Part shown: one piece after another, positions 54,381-64,000 of the stretch
Layout: the number at the start of each line of letters is the position of its first letter
How positions within the stretch are numbered: the stretch's first letter is position 1
Source: Viola odorata
Lineage: Eukaryota > Streptophyta > Magnoliopsida > Malpighiales > Violaceae
Reading direction: 5' to 3'
Length of the DNA: 64,000 nt
Assembly (NCBI GenBank): GCA_963691705.1
Contig: OY829541.1
Span: forward strand, 41,309,661 to 41,373,660
The notes under the pieces: generated by a model
Told to the model about the DNA's origin: nothing
What the model saw: the letters and a program-made list of their open reading frames with translations, nothing else
The model's database searches: none
Position numbers and translations under genes: made by a program

Positions 54381-54949
54381 TATATGTTATTTTTATAATA
54401 TAAATCATGGATTTAATCTCTAGTACTGATAATTACTAATATTAGTTTCATGCTCGTACGTTGCATGCTCAAGTATGTTATTATTTTTATTAATAATTTT
54501 TTTTACAAAATTGGTTAGTGTTTTTTAATAAAATTTTTGACAAAATTGATACACGTGAATTAATCACTGTATATATTATTATAAGCATTTACTTAGTTTT
54601 ATTTATTAATTAATTAAAATAAATTTTTTTATTTTATTGAAATAAATAATTTAAAATTATAGATGTGAAAATAATTTTTTTAAAGTAAATAGTTGAGATA
54701 GATTTAAGATGGACAGACCCAGATTATGAATTACACTTAGAAATATGGGCCTAGGATTAAGACAAGTACAATAGCGGAGTTGAGACCCAAATAGGAAAAT
54801 AAGCAGAAAGGCCAGACAAAAACCCAAATTTGGCCCACCTAGATAAGTAGGAATCCATTACTTGAGGTTCTAGTGTGTCTATATTTGGCCCACCTTACAA
54901 TTTGACCCATATTTCTAAAGTAGAAACATAAAACAATAACACCTAAATA
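54381..54949. other. AT-rich intergenic sequence
   Basis: Host-like AT-rich DNA after the Athila breakpoint. No gene, RNA or element end seen. Confidence 0.5.
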
Positions 54950-55256
54950 CTCCATCCATTCTATTTCATCAGTCTTTTTAATTATAATCAGTTCTTTTTT
55001 ATTAGTCTTTTTAATTATAATAATATGTTACCAATGAAGTTAATAACTTTAGTTACAGTTTTTAAATTTTGATAAAACTATCTCTGTAAATGAAAAATTA
55101 ATTTGAGAGTTGATCAACATATGATTTGTTCCTATAATTAAGGTAATCGTGAGTACAAGAGTAAAAATGATTAATTAACCATCTAAAAAATATAAATACA
55201 ACAATTATTTGAATTTTTTTTTTAGTAAATCCGACGACTAAAAAAATTGGAGGGAA
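54950..55256. mobile_element. Stowaway-like MITE
   Basis: Starts CTCCATCCATTC and ends (reverse complement) TTCCCTCCAATT, with TA on both sides (54948-54949, 55257-55258). The inner TIR continues with similarity (CATCAGTCTTTTTAAT versus TTTTTTTAGTCGTCGG, imperfect). Length about 307 bp, AT-rich interior. CTCCNTCC ends and TA duplications are typical of Stowaway. Confidence 0.5.
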
Positions 55257-55258
55257 TA

Positions 55259-57940
55259 ATTAAAAAAAATTAGTATTTTTTTTCAAAAAGAGAAAAATAT
55301 ATTACGTGAAAATGTATCATAGTTGTAACAAATAGTGGTTTATGTTTGCCAATTTACAAAACAAACAAGGTTACAACTCAAACTATTACCTAAATTAATC
55401 GAAAACGATGCTTTTCTATTGTATATATTAATAGGATAATCTTTCCACATACCTTAGAGTATATTTATCTGCACATCCAAATGTATTTTTCTGCTCATTT
55501 AGAAACCTATTAATGAAATTTCAATTCGCTAAAAAAATCATTTAGATTTAATTTAAATTATTTAATTTTATTTTACAATTAGCACACAATGTGGAGAGCC
55601 AACTTAGCCAAGTCCCTATACAACTATTGTGTGTTATTCACATAGTGTTGTCACGTATACTCGACAGCATGTGATGCTCACCTTCTCTATATACAAACAT
55701 GTGTTGTTCTTTTTTGTTTATCTTTTTTTTTTTAATAAATAGAGGTGACGTTTAAATTTAGATCTCAGCAAAATACAGACGAGCTACGTCCCAATTCTCA
55801 GCAACAACACGTGTTCTTCCAGGTAATTAAATTGGCATGATCATTTCAAACCAATTACACGCTAACAACGCATGCATGGATGTTTTTTTTAATAAATAAT
55901 ATGGATTAGATTAACTCAAATCAGTAAGTATAAAAAGCGCGATTACTTCGGAGCATTCCTCTACTCAAACATTCCCTACAATGAATATTTGAATTAACAA
56001 TAATTATCACTATAATGCAAGGAAAACTTGACTTCGTACATTTCATTTCCAGTAGATTTACGTCAAAGAAGCTCTTGTTATTGCTTCTTCAAGGTAAATA
56101 TTTTGTTCGTCACTTTGGCAAAACTTGTTAGTTTCTTTATTAATTTATTTCTCATATTGGTAGAAAAGATTTTTGATTAAATTTATAAATAATTAATTTA
56201 GTTTCCGTATTTGTAAAAAAAAATTAATCGAACTCATACATTTATGAAATTTCATATTTTTGCGTGTATTTGTACAATTGGTTCAATTAAAATATACATA
56301 ATTATTTCTTCTAATTTTTTTTTTTAAATTCACTATAAATAATTTTTATTTCAATCAAACTCATACATTACTAATAATTTCGATTCTTGGAACGCGGGAC
56401 CCTGATTTGGTAGTATTATATGATGTGATGATGCTACATATGATGATTTCAACTACCCATCATGGGTGCATGGCATCACACAGTATGCATATGCATATGA
56501 CATCCGGGAGGTGAGACGAATGTAATGTGCTATATAGGTTGGATATAAATATTGAACCAGCATATGCCAAAGCATCTAGATTTTAAAGCAAAAAAGAAAA
56601 GAAAAGAAGTAAAGTCCACCAACCATATATGTCTAGTCCTTTTCATGAATTGCGAGGTAAAAAATTCTCACACATCTTATGTTAGGTTAGGAGTTTGTTT
56701 TTTTATGAGTGGGTTAGGAGTAATTGGTATTGTAAATTAATATTCTTTTGTGGTTTTAATAATTTGTAATTTGTGAAAATGTTTATAAGATTGCGTGTAG
56801 TTCTCATAATGTAATTCTTTCTGGGAAGTCATTTTTAGAAAAGTGATTACTAGAAAAATTACAAATTTTTAGTTGAATGATTATAAAATTTAAAGAATGT
56901 TCAATAAAAATTAAAAAAAAAATAATTTTAAAATTATATATATATAAAGAATTGTTATAAATTATAATTGCTAAAAAATTAAGTTTGAGAGTTAGATTAT
57001 CAAGTTTTTTTTCATGAATCATTTTTATTTTTTTATTACTATGTCTATAGATTTGAGAATGTGAGAATTTAAGGAATGTAACTCTCCTTTGCGAACAAAA
57101 CACAAAAAATATGAGAATTTAAATATTCTAAACTCACTTTCTCTCCATATTCTGAGAACTAAACAGATAAATGTAACGATGCTAGTATTTCAAAAGCTTA
57201 GCAAAAAAAATGCTAGATTCCACAATATATAACATTATTAGAATTCTAAAACTGAAAAAAAAAATTATGATTGTTGTGTTTTGAATTGACTTTTGTAAGA
57301 ATTCTCATTGCAAGAAATCACTTCCTTTTATTATAAATAAAATTATTTCTTTTTGTAAAAAAGAAAAGCATGGAAATGAATTATTTTGCTGCTAAGGAAA
57401 AAACGGATGGAAGTAAAACTATATACTACTATTTTAACATTTTTACTATTTTTTTCGGGTATCTTCCCTATTCCTTTTAGGCAGGAGATTTATTTTAGCA
57501 TAATCAAAGTCATTAAAGAAATGACTCCTTCAGCATGGTTTTCTTCATTCCCTAAACTCAAACCTACCCGGGTTGCAATCGTTGGTACTATTTTTATATT
57601 TTAAAAAATATAGTTCTATCTCCAAATAATAACATGTTTTGGGAAGTTAATATTAATAACATATTTATAACCATTGACAGTTTGAAAATAACTTTCTGGA
57701 GGGTACTTAAATCAAAAGCCAAAAAAAAAATTACACAAAAAAAGAAAAGAAAGGTAAATTAAATTAAATTTAAAAGATAACGAATTGCAATAAGTCTTTT
57801 TCCCCAAATTAAGTAAAAACGAAAACAAAACAAACAAATACTAAAATAAAAGAGATGAAGTGTACAAATAAATGCGTATATATATAAAAAATATATATTC
57901 GAATATACGTCGCGTGCAAATGACTCCACCAATCGCGTAA
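55259..57940. other. AT-rich intergenic region upstream of the DUF1644 gene
   Basis: Long A and T runs, no recognisable coding sequence. ATATGCATATGCATATGACAT at about 56480-56500 contains overlapping GCATATGC palindromes. Open frames (for example 57386-57604) lack any family signature. Confidence 0.6.
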
Positions 57941-58207
57941 CTTCGCTTCGTCTCTCCATCCAGACCCTTCACCCTTCTCTGTTCTCTCTCTCCTTTAAAA
58001 TATAAAAGCGAAAAATAAAACCTCTCTCGATCTCACCGCCATGGCTTTTCTTCCCGATTCCTTCCCTTACCTGTATATACATACAACTAAATTAGATTGA
58101 CAAACCCTAATATCCCCTTTCTCCCTAACTTATACTCTCTTCAATCTAACCTTTTTCTCTAGTTTTCTTTTAATTTATTATCTCCCTCTTCAACATTTCT
58201 TGCACAG
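57941..58207 (+). promoter_or_regulatory. Presumed core promoter and first 5'-UTR exon of the DUF1644 gene
   Basis: CT-rich initiator-like tracts (CTTCTCTGTTCTCTCTCTCC, about 57975) and a TATAAAAGCG at 58001 mark the probable start. The exon ends CACAG at 58207 followed by donor GTATGC. Transcription start is inferred, not seen. Confidence 0.45.
58041..58100 (+). CDS. Upstream ORF, 19 codons, in strong Kozak context
   Basis: CACCGCCATGGCT is close to an ideal plant initiation context. The ORF is MAFLPDSFPYLYIHTTKLD then TGA. It lies in the leader exon, about 3.1 kb (pre-splicing) ahead of the main ATG. If included in the mRNA it should capture most scanning ribosomes and lower translation of the main ORF. 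If transcription starts downstream of 58041 it is irrelevant. Confidence 0.4.
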   Translation: MAFLPDSFPYLYIHTTKLD

Positions 58208-61200
58208 GTATGCTTCCTCAAGTTTTGATTTCTTTTTTAAAAATTTGTTTTACACAGAGTAGACCTCGATGGTAATGGAAATGGAGTGATGTTTTTTTTT
58301 TGGTTTTTTTATTTAACTTTTATTATATATTTTAAAGTAAATCTGGATCTGTGATGGATGGATGAATTGATAAAGAGGATGGCTTGCCATGTGGGTAGAT
58401 TACAATTTTTTTGTTGTTGCTTAATTTAATTTATTTTAAAATGAAAAAAAAATGATGAAACTTCCTGTCGTATCATGTGGCTGTTTGTCTTTGCACGTTG
58501 TTTACTTCTTCTTTTTCATGTAATGTTATTTTTATTAATATGAATCTCTGACTTTTTTTCTCTCTGTTTTATTCATTATTCTCATCAGATGTATATATTG
58601 GTCTCCCTCTGTACACCAATTAACTAACTCTATCTCTTCCTTATCCTGGAATTGCTATCTACATTTCAAGCTAGTTACGAGGCAAAAGGTGTGTGCTTTT
58701 TCTTTTAGCTTCCTCGCCCAGTTTTGCCTGCTCTTTCTTGCTGAATTCTGCAATTTTGTGTTGGTTTTGATTACCCAATTTGTGTAACATGTTCCTGAAT
58801 TATGTTGTTTTTTCATTTGCGGAATTGTGATTTGTTCTGCTTGCCTGAGCTGTGCTGATTATTATTACTATTGTTATTATTTTCCTTCAGGCCAAATGGG
58901 TACTTGGGTTTCTCATTTTTTCTGCTGTGTAATTGGCTTCCCATTTGATCCTTGTCCTTCGCCTCTTGAATGCTTATGTTTTGAATTGTTTGTTGTGGTT
59001 TTATTGTTGTTATGTTATTGTTGTCTAGGTTTGAAAATAGGCTTCCATCTATGGTCTTTCCTTTATCAAACATCATTGGTTGCTATTCTGTGACATAATT
59101 ATTGCTATATTCTACTCCAAAATGAGAGACACATAATTAACACAAGTTGGATCTTACAGACTAGACATCTTTGAATCATAATCGTGCAATTCCATTTACC
59201 AACGTGTTCTTCCTTTCATAATCTGGTAGAATAGTCGTACACCTGTAAGTCCTTTTGAAAATTTACCCTTCTTCTAAGGGAAGATTCTATGCAAAATACC
59301 TCATGCAAGTGTTGCAATTTAATTGTAAAGCTGCAGCTTCCTATTATCTGATTCTTTATTTGTCAACCGCTGTACTAAATATACTATAGAGATAGATACT
59401 CAGGGGAAACGTGTTTCTAGATCAATATGGCAATAAAACCACTTTGTACCTGATTTTTTTAAAGTTTGCTCGAACTCATTCTTGACAATGCAATTTCTTC
59501 TGCTTTATTTAATTCCACTTTCCAAGTTACCATGTGCACTTTGTTGCTGGAGGACCTTGAGTAATCTTTGGTAGTTTGCTTCTGTCTTTTTAGTGCCTGT
59601 AACTATTCACTTTATCTGTACATTATCATGCTAATTATTTTTGCCAATTTACTTATATTTGTGTAATGTTGCACGCTTAATCCCAGAAGTATCCGTCTTC
59701 TTCTTTATCTGAGGAGTCTAATACAGAATATGTTGATCTTATTAATGAATTGAGAACTTTAATGTTATTGCATTCACTTATTTCTGAGAACTTGTTCTTT
59801 TAGCATTTATCACGTCTAGAAACATTGTCAGCAAGAGTTTTTTTTTTTTTGTAGTGCAGTAAGATAATTTCTTAAAATTGAAAGGAACAGGTTTGTTTAT
59901 TATCAGTTTTTATTCCTGGAAGCTTTTGTTTTCAACTTCTGGGATAGTTCATAGAAAGATTTCCATGTGGCCCACTTGTTTGTCCAATCGCAGATTTTTT
60001 TTCTTGTATTTTGGGGGAAGTAACCAGATTTTGAATCTAATAATACCTTTGAGAAGGAAGAACAATTCTTATCTGAGTTAAACCATGGGAGAATGTTTCT
60101 TCTATGAGCTAAGCTAAGCACCTCAAGCCTTTCTCGACCAACAGCTATGGGAATCAGAGTTGTTAGCCTCCCGTATGTTGTTTGAGGATTTCTTTTTGTT
60201 TATGTTTTTTTGTTAGATTTCAGAACTCCTTTCTGATTTATTCAGAATAGCAGCTAGAACAGGGTATAATTCGGGAAGCTATTATCCTTTTTGCTACTTC
60301 ATAGACATGCCAAGTGAGGATGCTGCACATTATCTGGCAAGACAAACAGCAATTACTATGGATAACCTTTACATTGTTATTGTTTGTTCTCTGTTCTTTG
60401 TGGAGGCATGTTGCATTCAGAAATGGTCGGATAAGATGAAGGAACTTTAATCAATAATAAAGTCGAGTGCATATAATTACACTTGATTTCTTTTTCTAGT
60501 TTATATTCCATGAATGGAGGGGAATAGGCTTGTCTTGAATTTTAGCTGTGTCAGCCTATCTTCAAATGAGTTTTGCAGCATGAGCAAGAATAGATGTATG
60601 TTTGTAGCTTTGTGAAAGTATAGAGTGGATTGGCTAGGGTAAAGGGAGTTCTAATTCTATAAGTTCATTCATGTGTTCGGATTCTTTGGAATGAAATGGC
60701 CTGCGCGAAATGAGTTGAGGAATAAATATTGTGCTTCAATGGAACTAAAGTATGCGCACCGTTCTTAGTTGGTTATGCCTGTTCATTCAGTTATAAGATT
60801 CATGTGAAAGCAACCTAAAGTATGAAGAATACCTTGTTAAAACATTTCTACTCTTAATTAAACTTAATTTGTTTAGAGGGGATTGATTGACTCAGTTTTG
60901 CTTTTATATAAGGTTAATTATTTTCTTTTTTCTATGTATGGGCTTAATTAAATTGTATGAACAAACCTTGCTGAAATTCTACAGCATGTCCCTATTGACT
61001 CAATACCCTTCTTTGACAGTCTAGTGTCTAAAATTATGGGGTGTTACTGCATTAGTTTGTTAATGAAATGATGGAGCAATTTGGTAATCTGTGTTTTTCT
61101 GAGTTTGTGGAGATCTATGCATAATTATGCACTTCATTGATGCGAACTTCAAGGGGTTCACTGAGGGTTTTCCTAATGAATTAATGTATTATGATTTTTA

Positions 61201-61241
61201 ATCTGGTAATAACTCATGACTTTTACTCTATGGCTTCCCAG
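58208..61241 (+). other. Intron in the 5' UTR of the DUF1644 gene
   Basis: Donor CACAG|GTATGC at 58207/58208; acceptor TTCCCAG at 61241, 12 bp before the ATG. Long T-rich interior with no coding sequence. A further exon may exist (donor-like AAAAG|GTGTGT near 58688). Long leader introns often raise expression in plants. Confidence 0.55.
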
Positions 61242-61253
61242 GAATAGTTGGAA

Positions 61254-62330
61254 ATGGCAAAAGGCAGCAGGGGACGACGTAGGGTTGCTTCCCGACTGTG
61301 CAGTCATGCACCTTATACATTACCAGGGTGCAACAGAGATGTCTCGGTATGCCCAAAGAAATTCTCCAAAGTTCTGGAAAACAAGGACTGGGAAGATGTT
61401 ACATGTTCTGTTTGCATGGAGTGCCCGCATAACGCTGTTCTTCTCCTCTGTTCCTCTCATGATAAAGGCTGCCGTCCCTTCATGTGTGGAACTAGCTTTC
61501 GCTATTCCAATTGCCTTGACCAGTACAAGAAGGCTAACACAAAAGAAACCTCATCCAATGGTACTACAGATAATCCTATTGTCGTCTCAGATTCCCCTGG
61601 TTGGGCTGTTGAGAAGTGTGAGGTCACAGAGCTTGCTTGCCCCCTCTGCAGGGGCAAGGTGAAGGGATGGACAGTGGTGGAACACGCACGGGAGTACTTG
61701 AATGCCAAAAAGAGAAACTGCATGCAGGATGATTGCTCATTTGTTGGAACTTACAAGGAATTAAGGAAACACATGAAGATTGAGCACCCCTCTGCTAGGC
61801 CACGTGAAGTTGACCCCACGCTTGAACAGAAATGGAGAAGGATTGAGCGGGATCGTGAACATGATGATGTGATCAGCACAATAAGGTCTACCATGCCGGG
61901 GGCAATGGTATTTGGAGATTATGTAATTGAGGGTGATCATTATGGTTTTGACACAGATGAAGATGGCGGTTTTGAACCTGATGCTGCAGATAGGAATGGA
62001 GCTTTCGAGGTGGGTTTTGATAGAAATTTGATGAATGTCTTCCTGCTGTTGCATGCTTTTGGGGCACCTGGGGATAGCCTTGGTAGGCGGATGAGGCAGG
62101 CTGACAGGGCCAACCACAGAACAACAGATGAGACTGCTGTTGGTGTTCGCCACACTTCTCCTGTCGCAGGTTTGGATCCATCTACTCCAGACAACAACAT
62201 TGATAGTGATGATGATGATGATGACGATGAAGATGGTGGTGGTATGTCACTTGTTAGTCGTCTTCGTCGGCATGGTAGGGTGTTATTGGGACGGTCAGGT
62301 AGGAGACGTAGGGGTAGAGAAGGCATTTAA
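61254..62330 (+). CDS. DUF1644 zinc-finger family protein
   Basis: Single coding exon, 358 residues from ATG 61254 (MAKGSRGRRRVASR). Residues about 46-95 hold the DUF1644 signature: WEDVTCSVCMECPHNAVLLL, then CSSHDKGCRPFMCGTSFRYS and NCLDQYKK. Residues about 124-178 hold CPLCRGKVKGWTVVEHAREY, then CMQDDCSFVGTYKELRKHMK, a C2H2-like finger. Near the C-terminus an Asp-rich run (DSDDDDDDDEDGGG) precedes a basic end (GRSGRRRRGREGI). This fits family members (PF07800), which are plant-specific. Some rice members respond to salt and ABA, but the molecular role is unknown. Probably nuclear or cytosolic, with no signal peptide. The frame is intact and composition normal, so it looks like a working host gene. 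Confidence 0.92.
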   Translation: MAKGSRGRRRVASRLCSHAPYTLPGCNRDVSVCPKKFSKVLENKDWEDVTCSVCMECPHNAVLLLCSSHDKGCRPFMCGTSFRYSNCLDQYKKANTKETSSNGTTDNPIVVSDSPGWAVEKCEVTELACPLCRGKVKGWTVVEHAREYLNAKKRNCMQDDCSFVGTYKELRKHMKIEHPSARPREVDPTLEQKWRRIERDREHDDVISTIRSTMPGAMVFGDYVIEGDHYGFDTDEDGGFEPDAADRNGAFEVGFDRNLMNVFLLLHAFGAPGDSLGRRMRQADRANHRTTDETAVGVRHTSPVAGLDPSTPDNNIDSDDDDDDDEDGGGMSLVSRLRRHGRVLLGRSGRRRRGREGI

Positions 62331-63299
62331 GGGCAGAAATTATTTGAAATGGCACCGGGGAGGTCCTTCCATAGGTACATAGTCTTAGCAAAGGGGAAAT
62401 TTGAGGATTGTCTTTGAATTTGCATGTATTTTTCAATTGTACTGTATGGTTTCTGAGAATGGGTGCACGATATTTAATGGTGGAAAGAACTTGCTTTTTT
62501 TTCTTTCCCTCAGGTGCAGTCCCTTTCTTGAAGGGTATCTTCTCAATTACCTGTCCATCCAATTTGTATGGGTAACTATATTTTTCTTTGATCTCCTGGT
62601 TAATAACCCATGTAATATCAACTAAACTAGTATTTCTGTTAATAATCTTTGTAATCATTTATCTCAATGAAGATCAGATGGGTCTTCTCTTCAATTTCTT
62701 GTACTTGCAGGTAATCTGTATAGTATATGACATTACTAACAGTCAGAGCTATCATGATGGTAGCCTGCTTATTGGTGGAAGTTTCTCGGAGTATGATTTC
62801 TTTTTTCTACTTACATGCTCATACCTTATTATGATCTTTTTTTTTGCTTGGAGTTTTTGACGTCCGACTACGACTGAACGAGTTTAGTCTATACTCTCTA
62901 AAAAAAAAAGAGAATAAAACTATTATTACACGTGTATAATATAATTCTAAAATATAAAACAGAATCGTCTTATATGGGTAGAGAGAAAATGAGTGGAAAG
63001 TAACGAATTAATTTACTTTTATATCTAATTAATTAATATTAAAAAATTAAAATTAAAATTCTTTTATTTTTTTTAATTAGAAAAAAAATTAAACACTAAA
63101 ATTTTCTTTCCGTTCATTTCTCTTTTTTTCGCCCCATCACTTTTATTTCGATGCTGAAGAATTTTAAAAAAGTTTCATTTCTTTCCTCTCCTTTCCCTCC
63201 TCTCCTTTCCCTCATCCCATGCTAAGCATAAATTGCTCTCCCAAAAATGGTGACTCAAGTCTGACTCACAAATTCTCCAAGCTGTCACTCTGTCCGAGC
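62331..63299. other. 3' UTR of DUF1644 gene and short intergenic region
   Basis: The first roughly 300 bp are the probable 3' UTR. AATAAAAC occurs at about 62911. The rest, up to the CT-rich leader (63180-63220) of the next gene, is AT-rich with no feature. Confidence 0.5.
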
Positions 63300-63630
63300 A
63301 TGGCAACAGAGACGGAGAGGACGAAACCAGTGGCTGTGTTCATGGCTTTTCGTACCCAAGGAGCTGTGTACCCAATTGCTGTAAGTATTCTTCTCCATCT
63401 TGAAAACCTCAGGCTGTCTCATGTACACTTGCTCTTTACGAGCTCATGTTTTTAAAAATGGGGTTCAAGTGAAAGAAAGGTCATGGTTTTTGTTCCATGT
63501 TTTTCGTTTGAGAATATAGTTTTCTTCTTTTAAATAAAGTTTTTGTTGTCTCCTTCAGGTTATTTCGGCTGTTTTTGCTTGTGATCAGAGACAATACCAT
63601 GTGGTTTTCGTTACACATTCAGCGCATGAG
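63300..63630 (+). CDS. UGT80-like glycosyltransferase, first two exons (partial, runs off the window)
   Basis: Exon 1 (63300-63380) encodes MATETERTKPVAVFMAFRTQ then GAVYPIA, with donor GTAAGT. Exon 2 (63559-63630) follows acceptor CTTCAG and encodes VISAVFACDQRQYHVVFVTH then SAHE, with donor GTATTG. Both exons are whole codons long. The reading matches the N-terminus of plant UDP-glycosyltransferases related to sterol glucosyltransferases (FMAFGTKGDVYPIAAIAAAF). The conserved GTKGD loop reads RTQGA here, with Gly and Asp replaced. That is unusual for an active enzyme. No further exon is visible to 64000. Confidence 0.7.
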
Positions 63631-64000
63631 GTATTGCGCTTCGTATTTTTTTTCAGCTCGTCATGCAAATATACTTACGTACGTGTGTTATTACTGACTA
63701 TTATGCTTAGAATGGAACATTATTCTGGCATGATCACTACCCGTACCATTAAATTGGATTTTCTGGTGAGCTTCTGATTGATATTTGTGGAAGTTGTTAC
63801 AGACTATTATGCTTAAAATTTGATTGGAAATAGCTGATTTGTTCCATAGTTTTCAAATTTTATCACTCAGACCCTTAGTCGTTTGTTGTTTAGATTCAAT
63901 ATGGGATCAAATCTTCTTCAATGGTTTTGAAAAGAGAAGGCGCCGCATAATAGCTAGTCCCTACTCGGTTTGGCCTCTCTGGCTTGTGTTAGGGTGGAGA

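Overview
The window is nuclear DNA of a flowering plant, most likely a eudicot. It has AT-rich intergenic sequence, plant-type spliced genes and many nested plant transposable elements. Only the right end (about 57.9-64.0 kb) carries apparently live host genes: a DUF1644 zinc-finger protein gene with a roughly 3-kb intron in its 5' UTR, and the first two exons of a UGT80-like glycosyltransferase gene that runs off the edge. Three host-gene remnants lie among the transposons: a TBL/PMR5-type wall O-acetyltransferase fragment (5.4-5.9 kb), an unrecognised exon-like fragment (4.3-4.6 kb), and the last exon of a class III peroxidase (38.8-39.2 kb).

Layout, left to right. 0.15-1.33 kb: a dead hAT element with a perfect 8-bp target duplication. 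6.1-8.8 kb: a young LTR element that encodes only an intact gag-protease ORF (TR-GAG type). 9.1-9.3 kb: a 50-bp tandem repeat. 10.6-11.3 kb: a broken Athila-type ORF. 11.3-32.1 kb: a roughly 20.7-kb Ty3/gypsy element on the minus strand, best placed in the Tat/Retand group. Its gag-pro-RT-RH-INT is broken. It has a tandem array downstream of integrase and a block of spliced, promoter-bearing ORFs on the opposite strand, including two diverged copies of one gene. A 4.2-kb hAT element with almost complete transposase is inserted in its RNase H region. Its right LTR has a primer-binding-site-like sequence on one side and a polypurine-like tract on the other, as if two elements share one LTR.

32.5-54.4 kb is a nest. 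A minus-strand copia element (32.5-38.7 kb) carries a 1.56-kb solo LTR inside one of its own LTRs. A plus-strand copia element (39.2-49.3 kb) is interrupted by a 1.62-kb solo LTR, a 5.76-kb element with three LTR copies and an unknown ORF, a 773-bp solo LTR, and finally the 3' half of an Athila element (49.3-54.4 kb). Most insertions have exact target-site duplications, so the order of events can be read: peroxidase gene, then copia elements, then solo LTRs, the three-LTR element and Athila.

The most interesting material is the antisense gene block of the Tat element, the triple TGACGTCA enhancer-like array in its LTR, the three-LTR element with its unrecognised protein, and the young gag-only element whose termini resemble those of the nearby copia element. 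Coordinates of insertions come from reading TSDs and terminal repeats directly. Family names come from protein motifs recognised by eye, without database searches.
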